Shown: in pieces, positions 1 to 8,047 of the stretch | Layout of the letters: every line of letters starts with the position of its first letter | Numbering within the stretch: position 1 is the stretch's first letter | Program-made: the position numbers and the translations under genes | DNA from: Caloramator sp. | Lineage (GTDB): Bacteria; Bacillota; Clostridia; Clostridiales; Caloramatoraceae | DNA length: 38,920 nt | NCBI GenBank assembly: GCA_026418935.1 | Contig: JAOAAJ010000051.1 | Span: 1 to 38,920, forward strand | Direction: 5' to 3' | Notes under the pieces: generated by a model | What the model was told of the DNA's origin: nothing | The model's database searches: none | The model's input: only the letters and a program-made list of their open reading frames with translations

Positions 1-549
1 ATACTTTTCATTATTTTTTCCTATGGTATATATGTTTCCTCCAAAATCAAGAATGGCATTTTTAATTGAAAGTGCCTTTAAAATATCCTTTGATATATCA
101 GTTGCATATCCCTTTGCTATTGCACCCAAATCAATCATCTGGCCTTTTCTTTTTAAAAACACAAAATCATCTTTTATGACAATATCTCTTGAATCAACTA
201 ATGATTTGGCATTTTTTATTTCCTCACTACTTGGAATTTCATTATCTTTCAGTTTTTTACTCCATAACAATGCCAAAGGCCTTATTGTTATATCAAATTT
301 ATCTGATATTTTATTAAACTCAAGTGCTCTTTTTATCACATATTGTGTGTCTTTACCTACTAAAACCTCTTTAATACTTGCATTTTTATTAATTAAGCCT
401 ACTTCACTGTCATCAATAAATGCTGACATCTTCTTATCAATATTTAAAACCCTTCTAAAAATAAGTTCAGTAGCTATCTTACCATAAACTCCAGATACAT
501 TAACATAAATATCGCTTCCTAAAGCATATATCCCTTTAATTGTCCACAC
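1..549 (-). CDS. apbE: FAD:protein FMN transferase (ApbE family), 3' end cut off by the window
   Basis: Reading the minus strand from about 549 gives about 183 codons without a stop, running off the window edge. The product begins with an ApbE-like YALGSDIYVNVSG stretch, then an NIDKKMSAFIDDSEVG region, a RPLALLW segment and the family motif IDLGAIAKGYATD. The family transfers FMN from FAD to Thr/Ser of target proteins such as Rnf and Nqr subunits. No signal peptide or lipobox precedes the domain, so a cytoplasmic enzyme is likely. The start is uncertain. The only in-frame conventional start is GTG at 549-547, but it lies inside the Shine-Dalgarno sequence (553-549). An ATT codon at 540-538 sits at ideal spacing. 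A stop lies just upstream in frame and there is no ATG. The family call is solid; which Rnf or Nqr partner it serves is not visible. Confidence 0.85.
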   Translation of the reverse strand, partial: MWTIKGIYALGSDIYVNVSGVYGKIATELIFRRVLNIDKKMSAFIDDSEVGLINKNASIKEVLVGKDTQYVIKRALEFNKISDKFDITIRPLALLWSKKLKDNEIPSSEEIKNAKSLVDSRDIVIKDDFVFLKRKGQMIDLGAIAKGYATDISKDILKALSIKNAILDFGGNIYTIGKNNEKY

Positions 550-568
550 CTCCTTATAAATTAATTCT

Positions 569-597
569 ATTGTAGCATCGTGACATTACGATGCAAA
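569..597 (-). promoter_or_regulatory. Candidate apbE promoter with a dyad inside its spacer
   Basis: On the minus strand a TTGCAT box (596-591) is followed by a 16-nt spacer and a TACAAT box (574-569). A perfect 7-bp inverted repeat, GCATCGT-N6-ACGATGC (575-594), fills the spacer. A repressor or a MerR-type activator could bind there. The promoter is inferred from sequence only. Confidence 0.5.
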
Positions 598-620
598 ATT
601 TATTAACAAAGTGTAAATAT

Positions 621-655
621 AAGTGCCACCCAGGTGAAATGTGATGTTATCCATT
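621..655 (-). repeat. Dispersed 35-bp intergenic repeat, copy 1
   Basis: In the common orientation (minus here) the unit ends TTTCACCTGGGTGGCACTT. It aligns without gaps over 35 positions to the other four copies at 7974, 11903, 13380 and 14958. This copy differs from the common core at CTGGG versus CTAAG. It points toward apbE. Confidence 0.8.
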
Positions 656-699
656 TAATACCACAAACAAAAATATTGAATGTTCTTAACAAAATAATA

Positions 700-735
700 G
701 GTTTCAATTTAGCTGCACTTAGCCAAACTGAAACC
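700..735 (-). terminator. Probable terminator of the first ABC operon
   Basis: On the minus strand GGTTTCAGTTTGGCT pairs with AGCTAAATTGAAACC through two G-U wobbles. The stem is 15 bp with a 6-nt loop and is followed by TATTATTTTGTT. The wobbles become A-C mismatches on the plus strand, so it favours minus transcripts. It lies about 120 nt after the permease stop. Confidence 0.55.
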
Positions 736-858
736 TTTAAAACTTAATTCATATTTTCTTTTCATTTAACTTTAAACATTCACAAATAAATTTTCGTTCT
801 TTAAAACCTAATTTTTACCTACTACCCAACTTAATTCTTGTAGGTTATTAACCTCAAC

Positions 859-2514
859 CTATAACCTACTATAGAGCCCCTCAACATTTTTATTTAAATA
901 TAGGTATACAACTAAAAGCAATATAATTGGTATTATAAAAAATGCTAACATTAGAATACTTTCAGGTATAATCTTAGCTATAAGACAGTTAATTCCAATC
1001 AGAGCAAAATCGATAAATATTATAAAAACAGCATTCATATTCTGCTTAACTGCTTTTTGAGGATTGTCCCATACTAATTTTGGCCAGTTTAATTCAAGGA
1101 TTATCCCTAAAAGATAGATTATGAAAAGATATAGGTTTCCTATTACAACTGAAAGAAAAACTATATAAAATGGAACCTTTAGATATAAAAGTCCTGTACT
1201 TACAATTATTGAGGCAATAAACCCAAAGAAGGCACCGTGAAGAAATTTTGCCTTTATAATGTCAATAGGCCTAATTGGAAGTGATTTTAAAACATATATT
1301 CCACTACCTTCCCTTGATATACAAGTTGATGTTATTGAAGTTGTAGAACCTATAAACATTATTATACCTGTTGAAATCAAAAGTAAATATTTTATATTAT
1401 CAGGTTCCCTTATTAAAGTATCTATCGGGCCAAAACTTTGTTTGTTAACTGTAAACATTATAGCAAATATAAGTGGAAGTAATAAAACTACAAAGGGTCC
1501 ATTTAAAAAATATATAGGCTCTCTATTCATAAGCTTCATTTCTCTTGTAAATAGTGAACTTAATAAGCTTCTTCTCTTAAATACTTTATCTATCTCTTCG
1601 CCTTTTATCTCTCTATTTTTCTTTGTAACCTCACTACTTCCAATAATACTTGAATAATATAAATTTGACGTAGTAAGTAAAAGCAAATATACAATTAAAA
1701 TAGACAATAAAACAAATGCAACTAAATACAAAATTCCTGATAAACTTTTATAATTCAATATTCCATTACTTATCCATATTGATGGATAATAAATCCTTCC
1801 AACCACATCAATTAATCCATTTTCTTTCATTAAACTCTTTATTATATCTTCTGGTCCTGCATTAGTGCTGGCAAGTTTATTTATTAATACCTGATATATT
1901 AGGGCAATTATAATACTGAAAAATCCACCTAAAATCATAAAAAGATCTTTTTTCTTTGTTAAGTTTCCATATTTCATCAAGGGTATTATTAAAAAATAAC
2001 AAATTGAAAGTGGAATTAGCGGAATAAAGAAAGTTAAAACTATCGATACTAAGTAAAATAAAATTCCTTCACCCGATTTTATTCCATAAACACCAATGCC
2101 AACTCCCATAAATATAAATGTCACAATTAACTCCACAATATATGCATTTATAAACTTAGCAAAAAGTAAATCCCTCTTTTTTATAGGAAGTGCTAATATA
2201 ATATCTCCCTCTTGGTTGTAAAAATAATTTGCTAAAACTGTTAAAATACCAAACATAAGTATTAAAGTTGAGGCAGATACTACAGCTAAAGTTATTACTG
2301 CTCCTTGTTGATTTATTTTTTTCAATAGATCATACATCTTAATGTTAAAATATAGATACATTCCAAACATACCGCTTAAGGAAAATATAATTAACAGGAT
2401 AAAACCTATTGTTTTTGCAGCATTCTTTTTATTATATTTTAAATCCCTTATAAATCTGCTTAATCCGTATGTTGAATTTATATAAATTTTTGCTAAACTT
2501 AAACCCTTACTCAT
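859..2514 (-). CDS. ABC transporter membrane permease (ABC-2-like, about 12 helices)
   Basis: This is a 551-residue polytopic membrane protein with about twelve hydrophobic segments. Two halves are separated by a hydrophilic region of charged residues near residues 290-330, containing GEEIDKVFKRRSLLSSLFTRE. Its size and layout suit the permease of an ABC-2-type exporter, and it is translationally coupled to the ATPase gene just upstream (8-bp overlap). The start is taken as ATG at 2514, which has GGAG ten bases upstream at 2528-2525; a TTG two codons earlier is less likely. The exported substrate cannot be read from the sequence. Possibilities include peptides, antibiotics or lipids, and nothing nearby narrows this. 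The gene ends in a 3' region with a hairpin terminator. Confidence 0.8.
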   Translation of the reverse strand: MSKGLSLAKIYINSTYGLSRFIRDLKYNKKNAAKTIGFILLIIFSLSGMFGMYLYFNIKMYDLLKKINQQGAVITLAVVSASTLILMFGILTVLANYFYNQEGDIILALPIKKRDLLFAKFINAYIVELIVTFIFMGVGIGVYGIKSGEGILFYLVSIVLTFFIPLIPLSICYFLIIPLMKYGNLTKKKDLFMILGGFFSIIIALIYQVLINKLASTNAGPEDIIKSLMKENGLIDVVGRIYYPSIWISNGILNYKSLSGILYLVAFVLLSILIVYLLLLTTSNLYYSSIIGSSEVTKKNREIKGEEIDKVFKRRSLLSSLFTREMKLMNREPIYFLNGPFVVLLLPLIFAIMFTVNKQSFGPIDTLIREPDNIKYLLLISTGIIMFIGSTTSITSTCISREGSGIYVLKSLPIRPIDIIKAKFLHGAFFGFIASIIVSTGLLYLKVPFYIVFLSVVIGNLYLFIIYLLGIILELNWPKLVWDNPQKAVKQNMNAVFIIFIDFALIGINCLIAKIIPESILMLAFFIIPIILLLVVYLYLNKNVEGLYSRL

Positions 2515-3232
2515 TTTCAATCAACTCCAAAAATATATTTTCTAATGACTCATCATTCTTTCTTTCCTTTAATTCGTCAACTGTTCCAACAAATATTATT
2601 CGTCCACCCTTTATAATTCCTATTCTGTCACACACCTTTTCTGCAACCTCCATAACGTGGGTTGAGAAGAAAACTGTTTTACCACTATCTGCGTGCTGCC
2701 TCATCATCTTTTTTAGCGTAAAGGCAGATTTAGGATCAAGCCCCACCATAGGTTCATCAAGTATCCATACAGGAGGGTTGTGCATCAAGGCACCTATTAA
2801 AACTAACTTTTGCTTCATACCGTGGGAATAACTGCTTATACTCTCTTTAAGTGCAGATTTTATTTCAAATTCTTCGGCAAGTTTCATTACTATATCTGCT
2901 CTCTCTTTGCTGTCCATTTCAAAAACATCAGAAATAAAATTTAGATACTCTAATCCCGTTAGTCTATTAAATATTTCAGGGTTGTCTGGAACATAGCCTA
3001 TTTGTTTTTTTGCCTCAATAGGATTCTTTTTTACATCTATTCCGTTTATAAGTATCCTACCTTCATCCATATTAAGTATTCCTGTTATAAGCTTTATCGT
3101 TGTAGTTTTTCCTGCCCCATTTGGACCTAAAAATCCAAATATTTCTCCATCCCTAACCTCAAGATTAATGTTATCAAGTGCTTTAACTTTGTTTTTCCCA
3201 TAGGTTTTAGAAACATTTTGAATTGTTATCAT
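2507..3232 (-). CDS. ABC transporter ATP-binding protein (exporter type)
   Basis: The 241-residue nucleotide-binding domain has Walker A GPNGAGKT (36-43), signature YSHGMKQ (135-141), Walker B VWILDEP (155-161) and an H-loop histidine in STHVME (about 192). The YSHGM form of the signature is common in CcmA/NatA-like exporter ATPases (ABC-2 systems), which fits the partner permease encoded directly downstream with an 8-bp overlap. ATG at 3232 is preceded by AGAGGTG. The pair forms a two-gene operon driven by a promoter at 3288-3316 with a palindromic operator. There is no fused membrane domain and no substrate-binding protein, so export is more likely than import. Confidence 0.9.
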   Translation of the reverse strand: MITIQNVSKTYGKNKVKALDNINLEVRDGEIFGFLGPNGAGKTTTIKLITGILNMDEGRILINGIDVKKNPIEAKKQIGYVPDNPEIFNRLTGLEYLNFISDVFEMDSKERADIVMKLAEEFEIKSALKESISSYSHGMKQKLVLIGALMHNPPVWILDEPMVGLDPKSAFTLKKMMRQHADSGKTVFFSTHVMEVAEKVCDRIGIIKGGRIIFVGTVDELKERKNDESLENIFLELIENE

Positions 3233-3259
3233 AACAACACCTCTTTGTAATTTTTGTAA

Positions 3260-3275
3260 TTAGACATTTGTCTAA
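3260..3275. promoter_or_regulatory. Palindromic operator in front of the ABC exporter operon
   Basis: TTAGACA-TT-TGTCTAA is a perfect 7-bp inverted repeat with a 2-bp centre. It lies about 13 bp downstream of the inferred -10 box, so it covers the transcription start. The regulator is not encoded next to it, and I do not recognise the motif with confidence. Confidence 0.55.
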
Positions 3276-3287
3276 ATATCTAATTAC

Positions 3288-3316
3288 ATTTTAGCAAAGT
3301 ACACTTAAAAATTCAA
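3288..3316 (-). promoter_or_regulatory. Sigma-A promoter of the ABC exporter operon
   Basis: On the minus strand TTGAAT (3316-3311), a 17-nt spacer and TAAAAT (3293-3288) match the sigma-A pattern. The -35 box abuts the terminator of the upstream chemoreceptor gene, and the palindrome at 3260-3275 follows. Confidence 0.65.
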
Positions 3317-3319
3317 TAT

Positions 3320-3359
3320 AAAAAAATCGTTTTGGCAATAAGCCAAAACGATTTTTTTA
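3320..3359. terminator. Intrinsic terminator after the chemoreceptor gene
   Basis: ATCGTTTTGGC (3326-3336) and GCCAAAACGAT (3342-3352) form a perfect 11-bp stem with a 5-nt loop, flanked by an A-run and a T-run. The chemoreceptor stop codon (3359-3357) lies in the flank of the hairpin. On the minus strand a T-run follows directly. Confidence 0.9.
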
Positions 3360-4832
3360 TACAAGTCTATTTGCCATCTCTAAAAGCTCATTTGAAAGCC
3401 TCTTTGCATTTTCTGCTTGATTAATATGTTCTCTTGACATTGCAGCTGCCTCTTCAGAATTTGCCATAGTCTCCTGTGATACTGCTGCTATGTTTTCTCC
3501 TGCATTTGCTATTCTATTCATTCCTGCTATTACATTTTCCATCATTCTATTTAACATATTTGTCTTTTCCCTAATGTCAGATACATTTAAATTAATCTTT
3601 CCAAACATACTGCTTACTTCTTCTACGAGCTTTTGTTGTTTTTCATTTATCCTAATGAGCTCTGCAACCGCCTTTACTGATGTTATTGTCTCATTTTGGA
3701 GTTCATTTATTATATTTGCTATGTTATCTGAATTGTTTTTGCTCTCAAGTGCAAGCTTCTTAATTTCATCTGCTACTACTGCAAATCCACGTCCTGCTTC
3801 TCCAACTCTTGCCGCCTCTATTGCTGCATTTAATGCAAGAAGATTTGTCTGCTCTGCAATCTGTGCAATAACACCAGTTATATTTACAATGTCATCTGAC
3901 TTTGTTTTAAGTGCATCCATTGTATGGCTTACGCTAACGTTTTTATCCTTAACTTCTTCTGCCATATTTGACAGGTCATTTATTATTGCTTGTCCATTTT
4001 GCACTATTGCTGTTGTTGCCTCTGTTGCCTCTTTAATTTCAGATGATGCCTTTGATGTACTTTCAACCTCTTGTCTAATTGAATCTATTGCATTATTGGC
4101 ATCCTGTATTTCCTCTGCAGTATTTGATGCTCCGTGGGCAATTTCTTCTACTGCGTTAGAAAATGCCATTGTTGATGATGCTATTTCATCTATTATGTTA
4201 TTTAATTCATTAGAATTGCTCTTTACTAAATTTGCAATTTCAATTAAATTTTCAATTGCCTTTCTTGCATCTTTTTCTTTATTCTCAAGCTCAGCTAAAT
4301 TTGCTAACGTTTGCTTTCTTAAATTTCTTGTTACTCTAACTATAGTAAAGGTTGCTGGAATATACATTAAAACTGTTCCTGACATTAAAGCATAGTTTGA
4401 AGTATCAAGGCTTGTTGTTGCACCAGCTTGAATTCTTAAATATATAAATAGACCAATTGTGATAAAGGCAACTATATTTTGAATTGTCGTTAACATCCAG
4501 TCTGCATAAAGTGTATATGTAACAGCATATGGGAAAAAGAAAATAAAAGTCATTGCTTTTTCAGAAGTTAAAAGAGTTATTATATATGGGATACCATAAC
4601 TTATCATTAATATCCATTTAATTTTTGTTGAGTCGTTTTTCTTGTTATATACCACATATGACAATATAAGTCCTGCAAATGCAACTGCTAAAATTGGGAC
4701 TATAAAAGTGAGCGTTCTGTTGCCCTTCATATACTCGCCTGCAAAGCCTAATGCAAAAATAACAAAAATTAGAACGTGGATTTGTAATACTCTTTTGTTG
4801 ATCATTTTTAGTTCTCTTTCGATAATACCCAT
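3357..4832 (-). CDS. Methyl-accepting chemotaxis protein with a six-helix membrane sensor
   Basis: This is a 491-residue receptor. Residues about 14-168 hold six hydrophobic segments with very short loops, so there is no extracellular ligand domain. A coiled coil begins near 175 and the cytoplasmic signalling tip spans about 324-356, with [17 protein letters not shown] and [10 protein letters not shown]. No HAMP domain is evident between the last helix and the coiled coil. Such integral-membrane sensors may detect membrane or energy state, but this is inference. ATG at 4832 follows AAAGGGGAAAGGTAG. The promoter upstream matches sigma-D spacing, as expected for a motility regulon gene. The gene ends directly in its own terminator. 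Confidence 0.93.
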   Translation of the reverse strand: MGIIERELKMINKRVLQIHVLIFVIFALGFAGEYMKGNRTLTFIVPILAVAFAGLILSYVVYNKKNDSTKIKWILMISYGIPYIITLLTSEKAMTFIFFFPYAVTYTLYADWMLTTIQNIVAFITIGLFIYLRIQAGATTSLDTSNYALMSGTVLMYIPATFTIVRVTRNLRKQTLANLAELENKEKDARKAIENLIEIANLVKSNSNELNNIIDEIASSTMAFSNAVEEIAHGASNTAEEIQDANNAIDSIRQEVESTSKASSEIKEATEATTAIVQNGQAIINDLSNMAEEVKDKNVSVSHTMDALKTKSDDIVNITGVIAQIAEQTNLLALNAAIEAARVGEAGRGFAVVADEIKKLALESKNNSDNIANIINELQNETITSVKAVAELIRINEKQQKLVEEVSSMFGKINLNVSDIREKTNMLNRMMENVIAGMNRIANAGENIAAVSQETMANSEEAAAMSREHINQAENAKRLSNELLEMANRLV

Positions 4833-4871
4833 CTACCTTTCCCCTTTCTTGAACTAAGTAGTCTAATTATT

Positions 4872-4898
4872 ATATCGTATGAATTTTGGAAAACTTTA
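4872..4898 (-). promoter_or_regulatory. Sigma-D (sigma-28) type motility promoter for the chemoreceptor
   Basis: On the minus strand TAAA (4898-4895) is followed after 17 nt by CGATAT (4877-4872). The Bacillus sigma-D consensus TAAA-N15-GCCGATAT has the same TAAA to CGATAT distance; only the GC before CGATAT differs (TA here). An overlapping TATAAT has no good -35 partner, which favours the sigma-D reading. Confidence 0.6.
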
Positions 4899-4907
4899 TA
4901 CTTCATT

Positions 4908-5288
4908 TTAAACTGACTTTTTTGCCTCTTCTGTTAAATAGTCAAGTATTTTATTTTTATCATCCACCAAAATAACCTTTGGCTTTAAATTTATTGCCTC
5001 TTTCTCATCAACATACGCATATGCCATTATAATAACCTTATCTCCTATATGCACAAGCCTTGCTGCTGCACCATTTAGGCATATATCTCCCTTTCCTCTT
5101 TCACCCTTTATTACGTATGTATCAAATCTTTCTCCATTATTTACATTTACTATCTGAACCCTTTCATTTTCAAGTAGCCCAACTGCATCCATCAATTCTT
5201 CATCTATTGTTATACTTCCAACATAATTTAAATTTGCTTCTGTTACTGTTGCCCTATGAATTTTACTCTTTAACATACAAAGCATCAT
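4908..5288 (-). CDS. panD: Aspartate 1-decarboxylase (pantothenate synthesis)
   Basis: PanD converts L-aspartate to beta-alanine, the partner of pantoate in PanC's reaction. The 126-residue proenzyme carries the self-cleavage site Gly24-Ser25 in [10 protein letters not shown], which generates the pyruvoyl group. It also has the conserved [15 protein letters not shown] opening and an LNGAAARLV core. Starting at ATG 5288 puts the cleavage site at the family's usual residue numbers. This ATG overlaps the panC stop as ATGA, indicating translational coupling. GGTGAG lies just upstream. It is the last gene of panG-panB-panC-panD. No clear terminator separates it from the chemoreceptor, which has its own promoter 10 bp downstream. 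Confidence 0.96.
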   Translation of the reverse strand: MMLCMLKSKIHRATVTEANLNYVGSITIDEELMDAVGLLENERVQIVNVNNGERFDTYVIKGERGKGDICLNGAAARLVHIGDKVIIMAYAYVDEKEAINLKPKVILVDDKNKILDYLTEEAKKSV

Positions 5289-6130
5289 ACTCTCACCACC
5301 ATATTGTCTATTAATCTTGTTTTGCCAAATTTAACTGCAAGAGCAATTAAAACTTCACCCTCTATCTTTTCTACTGGTTTTAGTGTTTCATTATTTACAA
5401 TCTCTATATAATCTATCTGTGCATCTGGCATCTCTAATATAGTTTTCCTTATAGTATCAATGATTTTTTCTGATACTCTCTCTCCCTTTTCTATTTCTTC
5501 CTTTGCCTTTAGTAAAGATTTGTATAATATAGGTGCCTGTCTTCTCTCCTCTTCTGTTAAATATGTATTTCTTGAACTTAAGGCTAATCCGTCATCATCC
5601 CTAACTATTTCACATCCTACTATTTCAATATCAAAATCTAAATCCTTTACCATTCTTTTTATAACCGATAGCTGCTGTGCATCCTTTTGACCAAAATACG
5701 CTCTATCTGGCTTTACTATATTAAAAAGTTTAGTTACTATTGTTGCAACACCTCTAAAATGGCCAGGTCTTTTTGCACCACATAGTCCTTCTGTTAAACC
5801 AAGAACCTCTACATAGGTTGAATAGTTTTCTCTATACATATCATCCTTTGTTGGCATAAATAGAACATCACAACCTGCCTCTTCGCACATCCTACTGTCT
5901 CTCTCTTCATCCCTTGGGTATCTTTCATAGTCCTCATTTGGACCAAATTGAGTAGGATTAACAAAAACACTAACTACAACCACATCATTTTCGCCTCTTG
6001 CTCTTTTTACAAGGCTAATATGGCCTTTGTGAAGATACCCCATTGTTGGGACAAAACCTATACTTTTACCTTGTCTTTTTATATCCTTCATATACTTTTT
6101 CATTTCATCTACCGATTTAAAAATTAACAT
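5285..6130 (-). CDS. panC: Pantothenate synthetase
   Basis: PanC joins pantoate and beta-alanine with ATP to give pantothenate through a pantoyl-adenylate. The 281-residue product has the HIGH-like motif in [10 protein letters not shown] (28-37), the [19 protein letters not shown] segment and an LALSSRN stretch at the usual KMSKS-equivalent position. Length is normal for the family. ATG 6130 is preceded by AAGGAGGATTAGT. It lies 12 bp after panB and overlaps panD by 4 bp, so the four pan genes form one transcript. It is a cytoplasmic dimeric enzyme in the family. Confidence 0.97.
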   Translation of the reverse strand: MLIFKSVDEMKKYMKDIKRQGKSIGFVPTMGYLHKGHISLVKRARGENDVVVVSVFVNPTQFGPNEDYERYPRDEERDSRMCEEAGCDVLFMPTKDDMYRENYSTYVEVLGLTEGLCGAKRPGHFRGVATIVTKLFNIVKPDRAYFGQKDAQQLSVIKRMVKDLDFDIEIVGCEIVRDDDGLALSSRNTYLTEEERRQAPILYKSLLKAKEEIEKGERVSEKIIDTIRKTILEMPDAQIDYIEIVNNETLKPVEKIEGEVLIALAVKFGKTRLIDNMVVRV

Positions 6131-6142
6131 ACTAATCCTCCT

Positions 6143-6979
6143 TTAATATAATTTTTCAAGTTCAGTTTTTGTTTGTTCATCAAGCTTAAAGGAGTGTTCA
6201 TCCTTTGGAAATTTTCCACCCTTTACTTCATTTATGTATTCCTTAAAGGCATCAATTATATCAATTCTCAAATTCCTATACTGTTTAACAAATTTAGGCA
6301 CAAAGTCGCTATATAGTCCTAATAAATCCTGCGTAACAAGAATCTGCCCATCACAGTGCACACCTGCACCAATTCCAATAGTTGGAACTGAAATAGCTTC
6401 AGTTATACGCTCTGCAACCTCCTTTGGAATTCCCTCAAGAACTATCGCAAAGACACCTGCTTCTTCTAATAGCTTTGCATCCCTTATTAATTTTTCTATC
6501 TGCCCTTTATTTTTACCCTGCACTTTAAACCCACCAAACACATTTACCGATTGAGGGGTTAATCCTAAGTGCCCCATAACTGGTATTTGGGCATTAATTA
6601 TCGCCCTAACCTTATCAATTATTTCTTCTCCACCTTCTAATTTAACAGCGTGAGCCATACCTTCCTTTATCATTCGTCCTGCATTTTTTATAGCATCCTC
6701 AACGCTTATGTGGTAAGACAAAAAAGGCATATCAGCAACTATTAAGGCCTCCTTTGCACCCCTTGCAACTGCTCTTGTGTGGTGTATTATATCATCAACA
6801 GTTACCTGAAGAGTATTTTCGTAACCAAGAACCACCATACCAAGTGAATCACCAACAAGTATTCCATCTATCTTAGCTTCATCAACAAGCTTTGCCATAG
6901 AATAATCATAGGCAGTTAGCATTGTAAGTTTTTCGCCTCTTTTTTTAGCCTCTTTAAAGTAGGCAGTTGTTTTTTTCAT
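6143..6979 (-). CDS. panB: 3-methyl-2-oxobutanoate hydroxymethyltransferase (ketopantoate synthase)
   Basis: PanB adds a hydroxymethyl group from 5,10-methylene-tetrahydrofolate to 2-oxoisovalerate, giving ketopantoate. The 278-residue TIM-barrel protein has LVGDSLGM (41-48), ADMPFLSY (82-89), AVKLEGG (111-117) and the catalytic Glu181 in VLEGIP. This matches the E. coli enzyme's numbering as I recall it. ATG 6979 follows GGGAGGAGCAAAT and overlaps the stop of panG by 4 bp. Product flow then passes to the reductase encoded just upstream, and to PanC and PanD downstream. Confidence 0.97.
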   Translation of the reverse strand: MKKTTAYFKEAKKRGEKLTMLTAYDYSMAKLVDEAKIDGILVGDSLGMVVLGYENTLQVTVDDIIHHTRAVARGAKEALIVADMPFLSYHISVEDAIKNAGRMIKEGMAHAVKLEGGEEIIDKVRAIINAQIPVMGHLGLTPQSVNVFGGFKVQGKNKGQIEKLIRDAKLLEEAGVFAIVLEGIPKEVAERITEAISVPTIGIGAGVHCDGQILVTQDLLGLYSDFVPKFVKQYRNLRIDIIDAFKEYINEVKGGKFPKDEHSFKLDEQTKTELEKLY

Positions 6980-7821
6980 ATTTGCTCCTCCCTTAAAATA
7001 TTAAATAGTTTTTCTACTGTTTTTTCATCTAAATTACCCTTTTCCAAAGCTATTGAGAGTGCAACTTCTCCAAGCATACTATATATTTTTCTATACTCAC
7101 CTATACTTTGAATATGCTTCTCAACTGTACCAACATCACCTCTAACTATAGGCCCTGTAAGTGCTCCTTCTATTCCCCTTTGTTTAATGTTTTCTACTGC
7201 AGAGGCCATAAGTGGATATATTGCCTCCTCAATTTTATCTTCAGGAAAGCAACACTCTTTTAAAAGTTTCTTTGAAATTTTTGCTAAAGCAACTATATAA
7301 TTTGATGCAAACACCATAGCGGAATGGTATTTTGCTTTAGAATTTGAAGGTATTTCTATATAGTTTATAGATATTTTTTCTAAAAAGCCCCTAATTAATT
7401 CTATATTTCTACCTTCAACTGTAAAATATGCGTCTTTTAAATTTTTATATACTTCTCTATCTGGAAAAGGGAAGATTGGATGAAGGGAGTATCCAAATGC
7501 ACCACTGGCTTCTAATTCTGAAAAGACATCAGAAGAAAGTGAACCGCTCATATGAAATAATTTTTTATCCTGCAGGTTGAAATGTTTTAAACTTGAAACT
7601 ATTTGTGCTATAACATCATCAGAAGTTGTAATAAATATAAATTCGCATTTTTCTACTATATCATCAATAGAAAAATATGCAGTAGATGCTGTAAATTCAG
7701 CCGCCCTTTTTGCCGATTCAAAGCTTCGACTAAAATAGCCATATACTTCAAGGCCGTGTTCTTTTAGGTAGCGTCCGAAGGCACAACCAACCTTTCCGGC
7801 GCCAATAAAACCTATTTTCAT
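6976..7821 (-). CDS. panG: Rossmann/DUF2520 protein, probable ketopantoate reductase PanG
   Basis: The 281-residue protein opens with the dinucleotide motif GFIGAGKVG (4-12) and continues as a Rossmann domain. A helical C-terminal DUF2520 region follows, with SLHPIFPF and [21 protein letters not shown]2520-type reductase, PanG, is known as a non-PanE ketopantoate reductase in Francisella and has homologues in Gram-positives. Position as first gene of a pan operon that lacks panE makes the same role likely: ketopantoate to pantoate with NAD(P)H. The start is ATG 7821, with AAGGGGTGATAAT upstream; a longer ORF to 7881 would begin at the inferred transcription start, so it is rejected. It overlaps panB by 4 bp. 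Confidence 0.85.
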   Translation of the reverse strand: MKIGFIGAGKVGCAFGRYLKEHGLEVYGYFSRSFESAKRAAEFTASTAYFSIDDIVEKCEFIFITTSDDVIAQIVSSLKHFNLQDKKLFHMSGSLSSDVFSELEASGAFGYSLHPIFPFPDREVYKNLKDAYFTVEGRNIELIRGFLEKISINYIEIPSNSKAKYHSAMVFASNYIVALAKISKKLLKECCFPEDKIEEAIYPLMASAVENIKQRGIEGALTGPIVRGDVGTVEKHIQSIGEYRKIYSMLGEVALSIALEKGNLDEKTVEKLFNILREEQI

Positions 7822-7836
7822 ATTATCACCCCTTTT

Positions 7837-7895
7837 GAGTCTCACTCCTGCAGGATATGAGCTCTGGTGCAAGGGATACACCTTTAATTATTATA
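7837..7895 (-). promoter_or_regulatory. pan operon -10 box and structured leader
   Basis: A TATAAT box (7895-7890, minus) lacks a good -35 partner. The predicted 62-nt leader folds almost entirely. A GGTG/CACC hairpin (7882-7866) sits at the 5' end. A second dyad (7864-7837) has arms GAG/CTC, CTCA/TGAG and a palindromic centre TCCTGCAGGA. The ribosome-binding site of panG follows immediately. Confidence 0.45.
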
Positions 7896-7973
7896 GCACA
7901 CTTTGTCGTTTATTAACTATTTATTTGTAAAGGTTACAAATTTTTTATGTAAATTTGATTTGTATATGCAAAA

Positions 7974-8008
7974 AATGGTTTATTTCACATTTCACCTAAG
8001 TGGCACTC
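7974..8008 (+). repeat. Dispersed 35-bp intergenic repeat, copy 2
   Basis: The unit ends TTTCACCTAAGTGGCACTC and starts AATGGTTTATTTCACA. It aligns gap-free with the copies at 621, 11903, 13380 and 14958. It lies between panG and the divergent class V aminotransferase-like gene and points toward the latter, ending 40 bp before its ATG. Confidence 0.8.
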
Positions 8009-8047
8009 CTTGAATAATATAGTATAGAAAACGAAGGGGTGATTAAT

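Larger units (their letters stand above)
550..858. other. Intergenic region between apbE and the ABC permease
   Basis: This 309-bp stretch holds no credible ORF. From left to right it contains the apbE ribosome-binding site and promoter dyad, copy 1 of the dispersed 35-bp repeat (621-655) and a hairpin terminator (700-735). An AT-rich tail of about 100 bp follows with no recognisable signal. A 9-bp inverted repeat, GTAGGTTAT (840-848) with ATAACCTAC (861-869), straddles the stop codon of the permease and is not followed by a T-run. Confidence 0.7.

Noticed and set aside
23-487. Plus-strand 154-codon ORF at the window start
   Set aside because: It is the antisense shadow of the ApbE-family gene, whose conserved motifs lie on the minus strand.
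840-869. Inverted repeat at the end of the first ABC permease as its terminator
   Set aside because: The 9-bp stem is AT-rich, contains the stop codon and has no T-run after it; the hairpin at 700-735 fits better.
7822-7881. Twenty extra N-terminal codons for PanG
   Set aside because: The longer frame would start at the inferred transcription start without a ribosome-binding site and precedes the family's usual GFIGAGKVG opening.
7981-8025. TGGCAC in the dispersed repeats as the -24 box of a sigma-54 promoter
   Set aside because: No TTGC -12 element follows at the required distance in any of the five copies, and copy 4 points at a gene's 3' end.
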